Positions 43,365 through 50,729 of a DNA stretch of 64,000 bases are shown in pieces. This stretch comes from Bacteroidia bacterium (GTDB taxonomy: Bacteria; Bacteroidota; Bacteroidia; Flavobacteriales; Flavobacteriaceae): assembly GCA_030430385.1 (NCBI GenBank), contig JAUIFO010000012.1, positions 62,001 to 126,000 on the forward strand, in the 5' to 3' direction. The notes under the pieces were generated by a model. It was not told the origin of the DNA and ran no database searches. It was given only the letters and a program-made list of their open reading frames with translations. The first letter of the stretch is position 1; each line of letters begins with the position of its first letter. The position numbers and the translations under genes were made by a program.

Positions 43365-43991
43365 ATGACGTTTTTAGGAAACGATACTACTTTTCCAGAA
43401 GTGACAAACGCAAATCCTGACGGACTTCTTGCTGTTGGTGGTAACTTATCAACAGATCGATTAATTGAAGCTTACAAAAGTGGTATTTTTCCGTGGTACG
43501 ATGAAAATAGTCCGATTTTGTGGTGGTCTCCTGATCCGCGTTTTGTGCTTTTTCCTGAAAAATTAAAAGTTTCCAAAAGTATGAAACAGGTATTGCGCAA
43601 TTCTGATTTTGTGATTTCTGTTAACCAAGATTTTGAAGCTGTGATCTCTAATTGTTCGAGTATTAAACGCCATGGTCAAAAAGGCACATGGATTACCAAT
43701 GAACTAAAAGCAGCTTATATTGAATTGCATCATCTTGGACTTGCAAAATCTGTTGAGGTGAGGCTCAATAATGAATTAGTTGGCGGACTTTATGGTGTTG
43801 ATCTAGACAATGGTGTGTTTTGCGGCGAAAGTATGTTTAGTAAAGTAAGCAATGCCAGTAAAATTGGATTTATATCGTTTATTCAAAACTCGAATTACAA
43901 GCTTATAGATTGTCAAGTATATACCAATCATTTAGAAAGTCTTGGCGCAGAAGAGCTTCCACGGCATGAATTTTTAAAATATCTATCTTAG
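43365..43991 (+). CDS. aat: Leucyl/phenylalanyl-tRNA--protein transferase
   Basis: Adds Leu or Phe to N-terminal Lys or Arg of proteins, marking them for the ClpS/ClpAP N-degron pathway. At 208 residues it has GIFPWYDENSPILWWSPDPR, RHGQKGTWI, GLAKSVEVRLNNELVGGLYG and CQVYTNHLESLGAEELPRHEF. Its stop overlaps the converging DUF2490 gene by 4 bases. Confidence 0.96.
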   Translation: MTFLGNDTTFPEVTNANPDGLLAVGGNLSTDRLIEAYKSGIFPWYDENSPILWWSPDPRFVLFPEKLKVSKSMKQVLRNSDFVISVNQDFEAVISNCSSIKRHGQKGTWITNELKAAYIELHHLGLAKSVEVRLNNELVGGLYGVDLDNGVFCGESMFSKVSNASKIGFISFIQNSNYKLIDCQVYTNHLESLGAEELPRHEFLKYLS

Positions 43992-44674
43992 ATCGTTAGC
44001 ACTAACGCAGAATTCAAAAAGACCGTTTCCTCAGTTTCAATATTGATTCGATTCAATCGTAATTCAACACCAAATTTAAAATTCAAATCTTTAGAAAGTA
44101 ACAACCCAATTGTTGGCGATAAACGGTATTCTAATTCAGGTTTGTAGCTGTTTGCACTGGTAAATAAAGCTTCGTTGGTCAATACAAAATAGGTTTCACC
44201 AACATCTAATTTTAAGCCTTGTAATGGGATGTCTAAGGCTAAACGATAGCGAAATCTAAAAGCTGTAAAGTCGTCATAAAAGCGTTGCTCACTTCTAAAA
44301 CGATGCCCAAACCTTAAGGTTTTAAAAATGGTTTTCTTATTGAATTGTTGTGTAAACCTGATTTCGTTACTCGAATCTTCAAAAGCAGCTCTTTCTCTAT
44401 ACATTAAGCCTAAGGCCACACTTTGTTTTAAGTCTAATTTTAATGTCGAAAAATGACTGATTTGAACTTGTCGCATTCGGTATACAATGCCTTCATCAGT
44501 ATAAACGAAGGCACGATTACTAAGTTCAAAATTTACAGCATAACGTTCATTAGCACGATGTTGAATGGCAAATGCATTTTCGTTAAAGACTTCAGTGTCA
44601 TTTTGAGCATAATTGGTGAGTCCGAGTAGCATGAATACCACTGCGACTAGGATTCTAGTACATAATGTATTCAT
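43988..44674 (-). CDS. DUF2490-like outer-membrane beta-barrel protein
   Basis: A 228-residue protein with signal peptide ending LTNYAQ. The rest is alternating beta strands (FRSEQRFYDDFTAFRFRYRLALDIP, LELRLNRINI) with Arg-rich strand ends, a layout seen in DUF2490 barrels. It overlaps the 44655 gene by 20 bases and follows tag in the same run. Function is unknown. Confidence 0.7.
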   Translation of the reverse strand: MNTLCTRILVAVVFMLLGLTNYAQNDTEVFNENAFAIQHRANERYAVNFELSNRAFVYTDEGIVYRMRQVQISHFSTLKLDLKQSVALGLMYRERAAFEDSSNEIRFTQQFNKKTIFKTLRFGHRFRSEQRFYDDFTAFRFRYRLALDIPLQGLKLDVGETYFVLTNEALFTSANSYKPELEYRLSPTIGLLLSKDLNFKFGVELRLNRINIETEETVFLNSALVLTI

Positions 44675-45236
44675 AGCTATCTTGTTCTACAGGTCTTGAA
44701 TTCAAAAAGGCGCCATTACTATCAAAAGTCATTTCTTGGATGCTCCAATTTTTATTGGTCTTTGTAGCTACAACGAGCTCATAATAAGAAGCAATATCAG
44801 GTCGTTTTTGTAATACTGTATTAAGGAATTGTTTGGCGTCTCCTTCACTTTCATAAAGGTATTGTTCTTGGATTTTTATAAAATCAAAGCGGTCAAAATG
44901 CGTTTCTAAATACGATTTAATATTCAATTTTATGGCTTCAGGAATGTGACGCTCTTTGATTGTAACTTCAACATCTTCAAAAGTTCCGTCTTTGTCAAAC
45001 TCAACACTATACCAATGCTTTTTGAATTTGAATTTGCTTTCGTAACTTTCATTATCATTGTCAATTTCTTTGTAATAGCGAATACGTTTTACTGATTCAA
45101 TAACCGTATTTACAATTGAAGCAGCTTCTTCTGGAAATTGCTCAACACGAATTCGTGATTCTTTTTCATTTTTGGTCTGCGCAACACATGTCATTGCACA
45201 TAGCATTAAAAAAAAGAAACAGAGGTTAAACTTCAT
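44655..45236 (-). CDS. Exported protein, possibly PepSY-like
   Basis: 193 residues from ATG 45236, which gives a clear signal peptide (MKFNLCFFFLMLCAMTCVAQ); the earlier start at 45260 adds eight residues that overlap tag. It has repeated YxxEFDKDGTFEDVEVTI and FDSNGAFLNSR-like patterns that resemble PepSY-like folds. It overlaps tag by 11 bases and the barrel gene by 20 bases, so the three are probably one operon. Function is unknown. Confidence 0.7.
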   Translation of the reverse strand: MKFNLCFFFLMLCAMTCVAQTKNEKESRIRVEQFPEEAASIVNTVIESVKRIRYYKEIDNDNESYESKFKFKKHWYSVEFDKDGTFEDVEVTIKERHIPEAIKLNIKSYLETHFDRFDFIKIQEQYLYESEGDAKQFLNTVLQKRPDIASYYELVVATKTNKNWSIQEMTFDSNGAFLNSRPVEQDSYEYIMY

Positions 45237-45795
45237 TATATCTAAAGCAATTGACTTCATGATCGTTTACCATTCCAGTAGCTTGCATATGCGCATACAT
45301 TACAGTTGTACCAACAAATTTAAACCCTCTCTTTTTTAGATCCTTACTAATAGCATCACTTAAAGGCGTATTTGCTGGAGCATCTTTATAGTTTTTGAAA
45401 CTATTTTTAATAGGTGTGCCATCAACAAAATCCCAAATATATTTTGAGAATGATCCAAATTCTTCTTGAATTTTAATAAAAGCTTGCGCATTGGTAACCG
45501 TTGCGTTAACCTTTAATTTGTTTCTGATAATACCTTCATTTTGAAGTAAGTTATCGATTTTAGCTTGGTTGTAGTTTGCAATTTTTTTGTAGTCGAAATT
45601 ATCAAGCGCTTTTCTGAAATTGTCGCGTTTCCTCAATACGGTTATCCAACTTAAACCAGCTTGAAAGGTTTCAAGAATCAAAAATTCAAATAAGGTATCG
45701 TCATCACGAACTGGAACTCCCCATTCTTCGTCGTGATAAGCTTCGTATAGCGAATCGCCTTCGCACCAACCGCATCGATGTGTTTTCATATTCAA
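45226..45795 (-). CDS. tag: DNA-3-methyladenine glycosylase I
   Basis: Excises 3-methyladenine from alkylated DNA. A 189-residue protein with the zinc-binding Cys8 and His21 (RCGWCEGDSLYEAYHDEEWG) paired with HEVNC near the C-terminus, as in E. coli Tag. FELLILETFQAGLSW-type helices contain LILETFQAGLSWITVL, and VGTTVMYAHMQATGMVNDH is typical. ATG 45795 (MNMKTH) or 45789 could be the start. Confidence 0.95.
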   Translation of the reverse strand: MNMKTHRCGWCEGDSLYEAYHDEEWGVPVRDDDTLFEFLILETFQAGLSWITVLRKRDNFRKALDNFDYKKIANYNQAKIDNLLQNEGIIRNKLKVNATVTNAQAFIKIQEEFGSFSKYIWDFVDGTPIKNSFKNYKDAPANTPLSDAISKDLKKRGFKFVGTTVMYAHMQATGMVNDHEVNCFRYNEV

Positions 45796-45925
45796 GTATT
45801 AAAATCTAAAAGTAGTAAGTTTTTGACAAATATTTCGTCTAAATCTGCGAAACAAATAATGATATGTAACGATGATACTTATCATAATTTAATTGAAATT
45901 TATTGCCTTAATTTACATTTTTAAT

Positions 45926-46546
45926 ATGATTACTTTGGAAGAAACTTCAGTGAAAGACATTATAAAAAAGAGCTTATCTAAAGCTATTTCTTATTCAGAA
46001 TACAGAACACTTGTTAATGATTTAACCGAACAAAAATCTACGTCAGGCGCAGAAAAAACAGAAGCCTTAGTTAATTACACAATGCTAAATAACCAACGAA
46101 TGAAACGTTGGGATAAAACCGTTAAACTTTCAGAAAACGCAAAAGAACGTATAGCTAGTTATAGCAAAAATATCACTTGGCTGGTGATTACAGAAAGTTG
46201 GTGTGGTGATGCTGCTCATGTGATTCCTGTGTTAAATGTTTTAGCTGAACACAATCATCATATCGATTTGAAATTGGTGTTTAGAGATGAAAACCCTGAA
46301 TTAATGGATCAGTTTTTAACCAATGGTGGACGTGCTATTGCGAAGCTAATTATAATTGATAATGTTACTGGTGAAGTTGTCAATACTTATGGACCTCGAC
46401 CTAGTGAAGCCACAAAAATGGTAGTTGATTATAAGTCTGCTCATGGTAAACTTACACCAGAGTTTAAAGAAGATCTACAGCGTTGGTACAATAAGAATAA
46501 AGGTCAGAATGTTATTGACGATCTACTGGATTTATTGGAACTTTAG
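45926..46546 (+). CDS. Thioredoxin-fold protein with WCGDA motif
   Basis: 206 residues from ATG 45926; the TTG start at 45893 would add a spurious hydrophobic stretch. The central part is a thioredoxin-like fold (NITWLVITESWCGDAAHV), but the CxxC redox motif is replaced by a single Cys followed by Gly-Asp-Ala. It is a common flavobacterial 'thioredoxin family' protein. A disulfide reductase role is unlikely with one Cys; function is unknown. It converges with the TonB-like gene (4-base overlap). Confidence 0.8.
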   Translation: MITLEETSVKDIIKKSLSKAISYSEYRTLVNDLTEQKSTSGAEKTEALVNYTMLNNQRMKRWDKTVKLSENAKERIASYSKNITWLVITESWCGDAAHVIPVLNVLAEHNHHIDLKLVFRDENPELMDQFLTNGGRAIAKLIIIDNVTGEVVNTYGPRPSEATKMVVDYKSAHGKLTPEFKEDLQRWYNKNKGQNVIDDLLDLLEL

Positions 46547-47295
46547 TTTTTCCCTTTAAAGTAATAGGTTATAGAACCTAACTGACTTTTTTTAGAGGGA
46601 TCGCTATTAAAAACTGCATTTTTTGCATACTCCAGAGCATGATCAATTAAGCATTGATTATTTGAAGAGGATCTTGAATTGATATAGGTGTCAGTTACTA
46701 AACCATTAGCATCTACAGTAATATTTACTACGATTTTCCCCGTAACTTCACACAAGTAAACAGGAGGTGGTAAGGTTACTTTTTTCCGATTGCTCAATGA
46801 AAAGGATACACTGCTATTTCTATTTGAAGTATGGTCTTCAGTTGTTTTTTTGGAATGCATTGCCAAAATATCATTGGCTTTATTAAACGATTCGCGCTCT
46901 TTAGAATTTACAGCGTAATTTTGAGCACTATTGTAATTAGAGTTTGCAGTTAAGATATCGTCTTGTGTTTCTGAAAAGTCTTCGGAAGCGGTTTCTTCGG
47001 AAGCTGTTGTTTGTTCAAAATCGTTTGAAGCCATCGATTTGAAGTTTTTCATGAGTTCTTTAAACTCTTCATCTTCATTAAAGGCTTCGTTAGTTTCTGA
47101 ATTTTGCTGCTCTGAAGCTTTTAAAGCTTCTTCGATAGCTTGTAATTCTTCAGGTGTATAAGGCTCTACTTCATAATAGCTTTCAGAAATAAATTCAGAA
47201 GCTTTTGTAATATGAACGCTAAACATAGCCATTACCAAAGTGCCAGTAATGAGAAGTGTAATGATTAGAGCTTTATGTTTTTCTAAGAAATTCAA
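46543..47295 (-). CDS. TonB-like energy transducer
   Basis: A 250-residue protein with an N-terminal membrane helix (about 8-28), an acidic Glu/Ser/Asn-rich linker rather than the classical Pro/Lys one, and a C-terminal TonB/AgmX-like domain (VTGKIVVNITVDANGLVTDTY, CLIDHALEYAKNAVF, QLGSITYYFKG). It could couple the inner-membrane ExbBD complex to TonB-dependent receptors. No exbB or exbD is next to it. It lies 86 bases downstream of truB. Confidence 0.83.
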   Translation of the reverse strand: MNFLEKHKALIITLLITGTLVMAMFSVHITKASEFISESYYEVEPYTPEELQAIEEALKASEQQNSETNEAFNEDEEFKELMKNFKSMASNDFEQTTASEETASEDFSETQDDILTANSNYNSAQNYAVNSKERESFNKANDILAMHSKKTTEDHTSNRNSSVSFSLSNRKKVTLPPPVYLCEVTGKIVVNITVDANGLVTDTYINSRSSSNNQCLIDHALEYAKNAVFNSDPSKKSQLGSITYYFKGKN

Positions 47296-47381
47296 AATAC
47301 AATTTAAACAGTACGATCTTTAAGTTATATACGTTCAAGGTAATCATTTAGATTAAAAACAAGCCTAAATTGAAGACTATT

Positions 47382-48068
47382 TTAAGAGAGTTGCGCTATA
47401 AAAGCTTCAGGAGAAATAGCATCATTTACATTAAAATCTCCAATTTTTGTACGTCGTAATTCAGAAAGATGCGCTCCAGAATTTAACGCTTTACCAAAGT
47501 CGTGAGCCAAAGATCTAATGTAAGTACCTTTACTACAAACCACTCTAAAATTGAGATGATTACTATCAATAGCAGTGATTTCAAATTCTGAAATTTGAAC
47601 CTGTCTTGATTTTATGTCGACAGATTCTCCTGCTCTCGCAAACTCATACAAACGCTTCCCATCTTTTTTAATGGCTGAAAATACAGGAGGAAATTGTTCA
47701 ATTGTACCAATAAAAGTTTCAGTCGTTTTGTGAATCAAGTTTTCTGTGATGTGATCTGTTGGAAACGTTTGGTCGATCTCAGTTTCAAGATCATAGGATG
47801 GCGTTGTGCTTCCGATAACAAAAGTCCCTGTGTACTCCTTATCCTGACCTTGAAAAGTATTAATTTGTTTGGTCATTTTTCCTGTACAAATTATCAATAA
47901 ACCCGTTGCTAAAGGGTCTAATGTTCCTGCGTGACCAACCTTAATTTTTTTGATATTAAAAGCCTGTCGGATTTCCCAACGCAATTTATTAACGGCTTGA
48001 AATGAAGTCCAATGTAACGGCTTATCAATAAGCAAAACTTGTCCAGATTGATAATCTTCAGCTGTCAT
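47382..48068 (-). CDS. truB: tRNA pseudouridine55 synthase
   Basis: Makes pseudouridine 55 in the T loop of tRNAs. A 228-residue protein with catalytic Asp51 in KVGHAGTLDPLATGLL and the LLIDKPLHWTSF motif. This short form lacks a C-terminal PUA domain, common in Bacteroidota. The start is 2 bases after the uppP stop. Confidence 0.96.
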   Translation of the reverse strand: MTAEDYQSGQVLLIDKPLHWTSFQAVNKLRWEIRQAFNIKKIKVGHAGTLDPLATGLLIICTGKMTKQINTFQGQDKEYTGTFVIGSTTPSYDLETEIDQTFPTDHITENLIHKTTETFIGTIEQFPPVFSAIKKDGKRLYEFARAGESVDIKSRQVQISEFEITAIDSNHLNFRVVCSKGTYIRSLAHDFGKALNSGAHLSELRRTKIGDFNVNDAISPEAFIAQLS

Positions 48069-48070
48069 TT

Positions 48071-48868
48071 TTAGGAATTTAATAAGGCAAAAATGATGGC
48101 AATGATACCAACTATAACACAGTAGATAGCAAAATAAGAGAGCTTACTTTTTTTGACTAAAGCAATCATCCAAGTACATGCAAATAAACCTGAAATAAAA
48201 GCTGCAACAAAACCAATACCAAGACTTGTAAAATTGGCACTTTCATAAGAAATATCACCACTTAATACATCCTTGGCGATCTTTCCGAAGATCAAAGGCA
48301 CAACCATTAAAAATGAAAATCGTGCAGCTTTGGTTTTATCGTTTCCAAGTAAAACAGACGTAGAAATAGTTGCTCCAGATCTGGAGATGCCAGGAAGCAT
48401 GGCTACAGCTTGCGATAACCCTATAACGAATGCATTTGAAAAGCTTACTTTTTTATTTGTGTCTCTAGCTTTGTCTGCAAGAAATAGTAAGGCTGCAGTA
48501 ACGATAAGCATGCATCCTACTAATAAAATGTTTCCTCCAAAAAGTTGTTCCAGTTGTTCTTCAAAAAAGAGTCCAACAATCACAGCAGGTAGCATTGATA
48601 GTGCAATTTTTGAAACAAATTGTAAGTCCTCATTCCATTTAAATTGAAACACACTTTTTATAATCTCTAATATGTCTTTTCTAAAAACAACGATGGTGCT
48701 TAAGGCTGTAGCAAAATGTAAAACGACAGTAAATAATAAACTTTCTTTTGGTACAGAGTTGTCGCCCAAAATAGCTTTGCCAAGTTCAAGATGACCACTT
48801 GAAGAGACAGGAAGAAATTCGGTGAGTCCTTGAATAATACCTAAGATGATAGAGTCAATAATATCCAT
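48071..48868 (-). CDS. uppP: Undecaprenyl-diphosphatase
   Basis: Recycles the lipid carrier for peptidoglycan synthesis at the inner membrane. A 265-residue protein with family motifs GLTEFLPVSSSGHLELG (about 14-30) and LPGISRSGATIS, and about eight membrane helices. It confers bacitracin tolerance in other bacteria. It sits in the conserved ftsX-DUF3098-uppP-truB order. Confidence 0.96.
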   Translation of the reverse strand: MDIIDSIILGIIQGLTEFLPVSSSGHLELGKAILGDNSVPKESLLFTVVLHFATALSTIVVFRKDILEIIKSVFQFKWNEDLQFVSKIALSMLPAVIVGLFFEEQLEQLFGGNILLVGCMLIVTAALLFLADKARDTNKKVSFSNAFVIGLSQAVAMLPGISRSGATISTSVLLGNDKTKAARFSFLMVVPLIFGKIAKDVLSGDISYESANFTSLGIGFVAAFISGLFACTWMIALVKKSKLSYFAIYCVIVGIIAIIFALLNS

Positions 48869-48924
48869 GACGCAAAAATATCAAAATAGAGATACCAAGA
48901 GCTAAAAAGAATGAAAATTTGTAT

Positions 48925-49188
48925 TTATGATTTAGAAGACTTATCAGGATCTAATAAAATCGCATACACCTGAATACCGAAACCAATTAACACTAAAGCA
49001 GGTGCCAATCTAATACGTCTCCAGCTAAAAATTGAAGGATCAAAAACATTTGGATCGTCGCTTCCGCCACCAGCCATAACAATGAAACCTAGCGCAATAC
49101 AAGCTAATCCGATAAGCATGAACTTATAGTTCTTCTTTCCGAAGATGAATTCATTTTTAGAAGCTTCTTTACGTTTTTGCTCTCCCAT
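48925..49188 (-). CDS. DUF3098 membrane protein
   Basis: An 87-residue protein with two membrane helices (KFMLIGLACIALGFIVMAGG and RRIRLAPALVLIGFGIQVYA) around a short loop carrying DPNVFDPSIFSWRR, the typical DUF3098 centre. Function is unknown; the conserved position between ftsX and uppP suggests an envelope role. Confidence 0.88.
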   Translation of the reverse strand: MGEQKRKEASKNEFIFGKKNYKFMLIGLACIALGFIVMAGGGSDDPNVFDPSIFSWRRIRLAPALVLIGFGIQVYAILLDPDKSSKS

Positions 49189-49197
49189 AATAGTCGT

Positions 49198-49557
49198 TTA
49201 TTGTTCTTCAGAAGTTCCCGAAGAAAACTCAGTATAAATAATGTCATCATCTAAAGCCAATTGAGAAATATGCTCAGAAGTTATTCCTCCCATTACTTTA
49301 GCCAAGTGCAAAGTAACAGTTTTATTTAAAACTTTAGCGTTAAGAGTATCTAAATTTAAGCCTTGCTCTAATCCACGATTAATATAATAGAAATCAGTAC
49401 CATCATCATGAAATACAATGTCATTCACACCACCTTCAGTAATTTGGGTAATAGTTACAGTCTTTACAACACAATCTTTAGGTTTCGGATTATTAATAAT
49501 ACATGACGTGAATGTGAAAAAAGATATAAGAAAAAGAATAGATGACAGTCTGTTCAT
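49198..49557 (-). CDS. Small lipoprotein of unknown function
   Basis: A 119-residue protein with a lipoprotein signal (SFFTFTSC, Cys19) and a beta-rich mature part (DCVVKTVTITQITEGGVNDIVF, TVTLHLAKVMGG). It interrupts the usual ftsX-DUF3098 order and ends 9 bases before the DUF3098 start. Confidence 0.65.
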   Translation of the reverse strand: MNRLSSILFLISFFTFTSCIINNPKPKDCVVKTVTITQITEGGVNDIVFHDDGTDFYYINRGLEQGLNLDTLNAKVLNKTVTLHLAKVMGGITSEHISQLALDDDIIYTEFSSGTSEEQ

Positions 49558-49618
49558 GACGACGAGTTGGTTAACAACTTCATAACGTACATTAAATGAA
49601 TTTAGTACTTACTTACCA

Positions 49619-50497
49619 CTAGTAATACAACTGATCGGTCTTCAAATTTAAAAAACGTTGTGTAGCAATAAAAGTACTAATCCATGTAATCAAAATACCA
49701 AGTAGAAAGATACCAACAAACAAAGCAACAACTAGAACAGGATTTTGTAACAATTCCAATTCAGGAAAAGTAAGATTGAGATAATGCAGCACAATACCAA
49801 CACCAACTAGTGCCACAATAGCACCAATCATTCCAAGTTGTACACTTTTAAACACAAAAGGTCTTCTGATAAAAGTTTTGGTAGCACCAACCATTTGCAT
49901 TGTTTTAATGATAAATCGCTTAGAGTAAACAGCGAGTCGTATCGAACTATTGATGAGTAATACAGCAATTAATGTAAAAAGCGCACTTAATAAAAGTACC
50001 CAAAAGGTGATTTTTTTGACATTATTATTCATGAGTTGCACCAGATCATTATCGTAGGTAATGTCTTCAATGAATTTTTTATTAGCAAGTTCTTCTGTGA
50101 TACCATCCAGTGTTTCAGTAGTCACATAATCAGCTTTTAAATACACATCAATAGAGTTTTGAAGCGGATTATATCCAACAAAATCCATAAAATCTTCACC
50201 AGTTTCAGCTTTCATCAATTCCGCAGCTTGTTCTTTAGAAACATACTCTGTAGACTTTGTGTAATCTGCCATTGCTAATGTATTCTGAAGCTGATCAACT
50301 TCAACTTGTTTTGCAGAATCATTTAAATAAATGGTCACGACAACTTGCTCTCTAAAATGATCTGCAACTTTTTTGGCATTTAAAACCAATAATCCCAAAC
50401 AACCAAGTAAAAACAAAACGAGAGCAATACTAATCACTACAGAAAAGTAGGAGGTAATTAATTTACGTTTTTGATATCTGTCAAAAGATGAACTCAT
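49619..50497 (-). CDS. ftsX: Cell-division ABC transporter permease FtsX
   Basis: A 292-residue permease with the FtsX layout: a cytoplasmic N-terminus, helix 1 (about 18-38), a large periplasmic domain (about 40-165, VVTIYLNDSAKQVEVDQL), and three further C-terminal helices with KRFIIKTMQMVGATKTFIRRPF. With FtsE it activates peptidoglycan hydrolases at the division site. FtsE is not encoded here. Confidence 0.94.
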   Translation of the reverse strand: MSSSFDRYQKRKLITSYFSVVISIALVLFLLGCLGLLVLNAKKVADHFREQVVVTIYLNDSAKQVEVDQLQNTLAMADYTKSTEYVSKEQAAELMKAETGEDFMDFVGYNPLQNSIDVYLKADYVTTETLDGITEELANKKFIEDITYDNDLVQLMNNNVKKITFWVLLLSALFTLIAVLLINSSIRLAVYSKRFIIKTMQMVGATKTFIRRPFVFKSVQLGMIGAIVALVGVGIVLHYLNLTFPELELLQNPVLVVALFVGIFLLGILITWISTFIATQRFLNLKTDQLYY

Positions 50498-50700
50498 AAA
50501 ATTGTCGTTAATGGTGTAAAAATATAAAACAAATTGAATAAAGACTTCAAAAGAGACAAGTCTTTTAACATCTCATAAAATAGCATTCGTATTGTTGTTA
50601 GAATCGTATTAATATTTGTGAGGAATACGCATCACATCTAAGCATTTCATTCATTTCTACAATTACAACGCTTAAACTTTTAATTGTGTTGTAATACCGT

Positions 50701-50721
50701 TAAATTTGCGATCTAAATTTG
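50701..50721 (+). promoter_or_regulatory. Two tandem -7-like boxes before leuS
   Basis: TAAATTTG occurs at 50701-50708 and 50714-50721, both matching TAnnTTTG. TTG triplets at 50684 and 50689 are possible -33 elements but the spacing is not ideal. The second box ends 8 bases before the ATG, so a transcript from it would be nearly leaderless. Confidence 0.45.
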
Positions 50722-50729
50722 CAGATTTC

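Noticed and set aside
50706-50729. TTG start for leuS
   Set aside because: It would translate through the -7-like boxes; ATG 50730 matches the family N-terminus ([14 protein letters not shown]).
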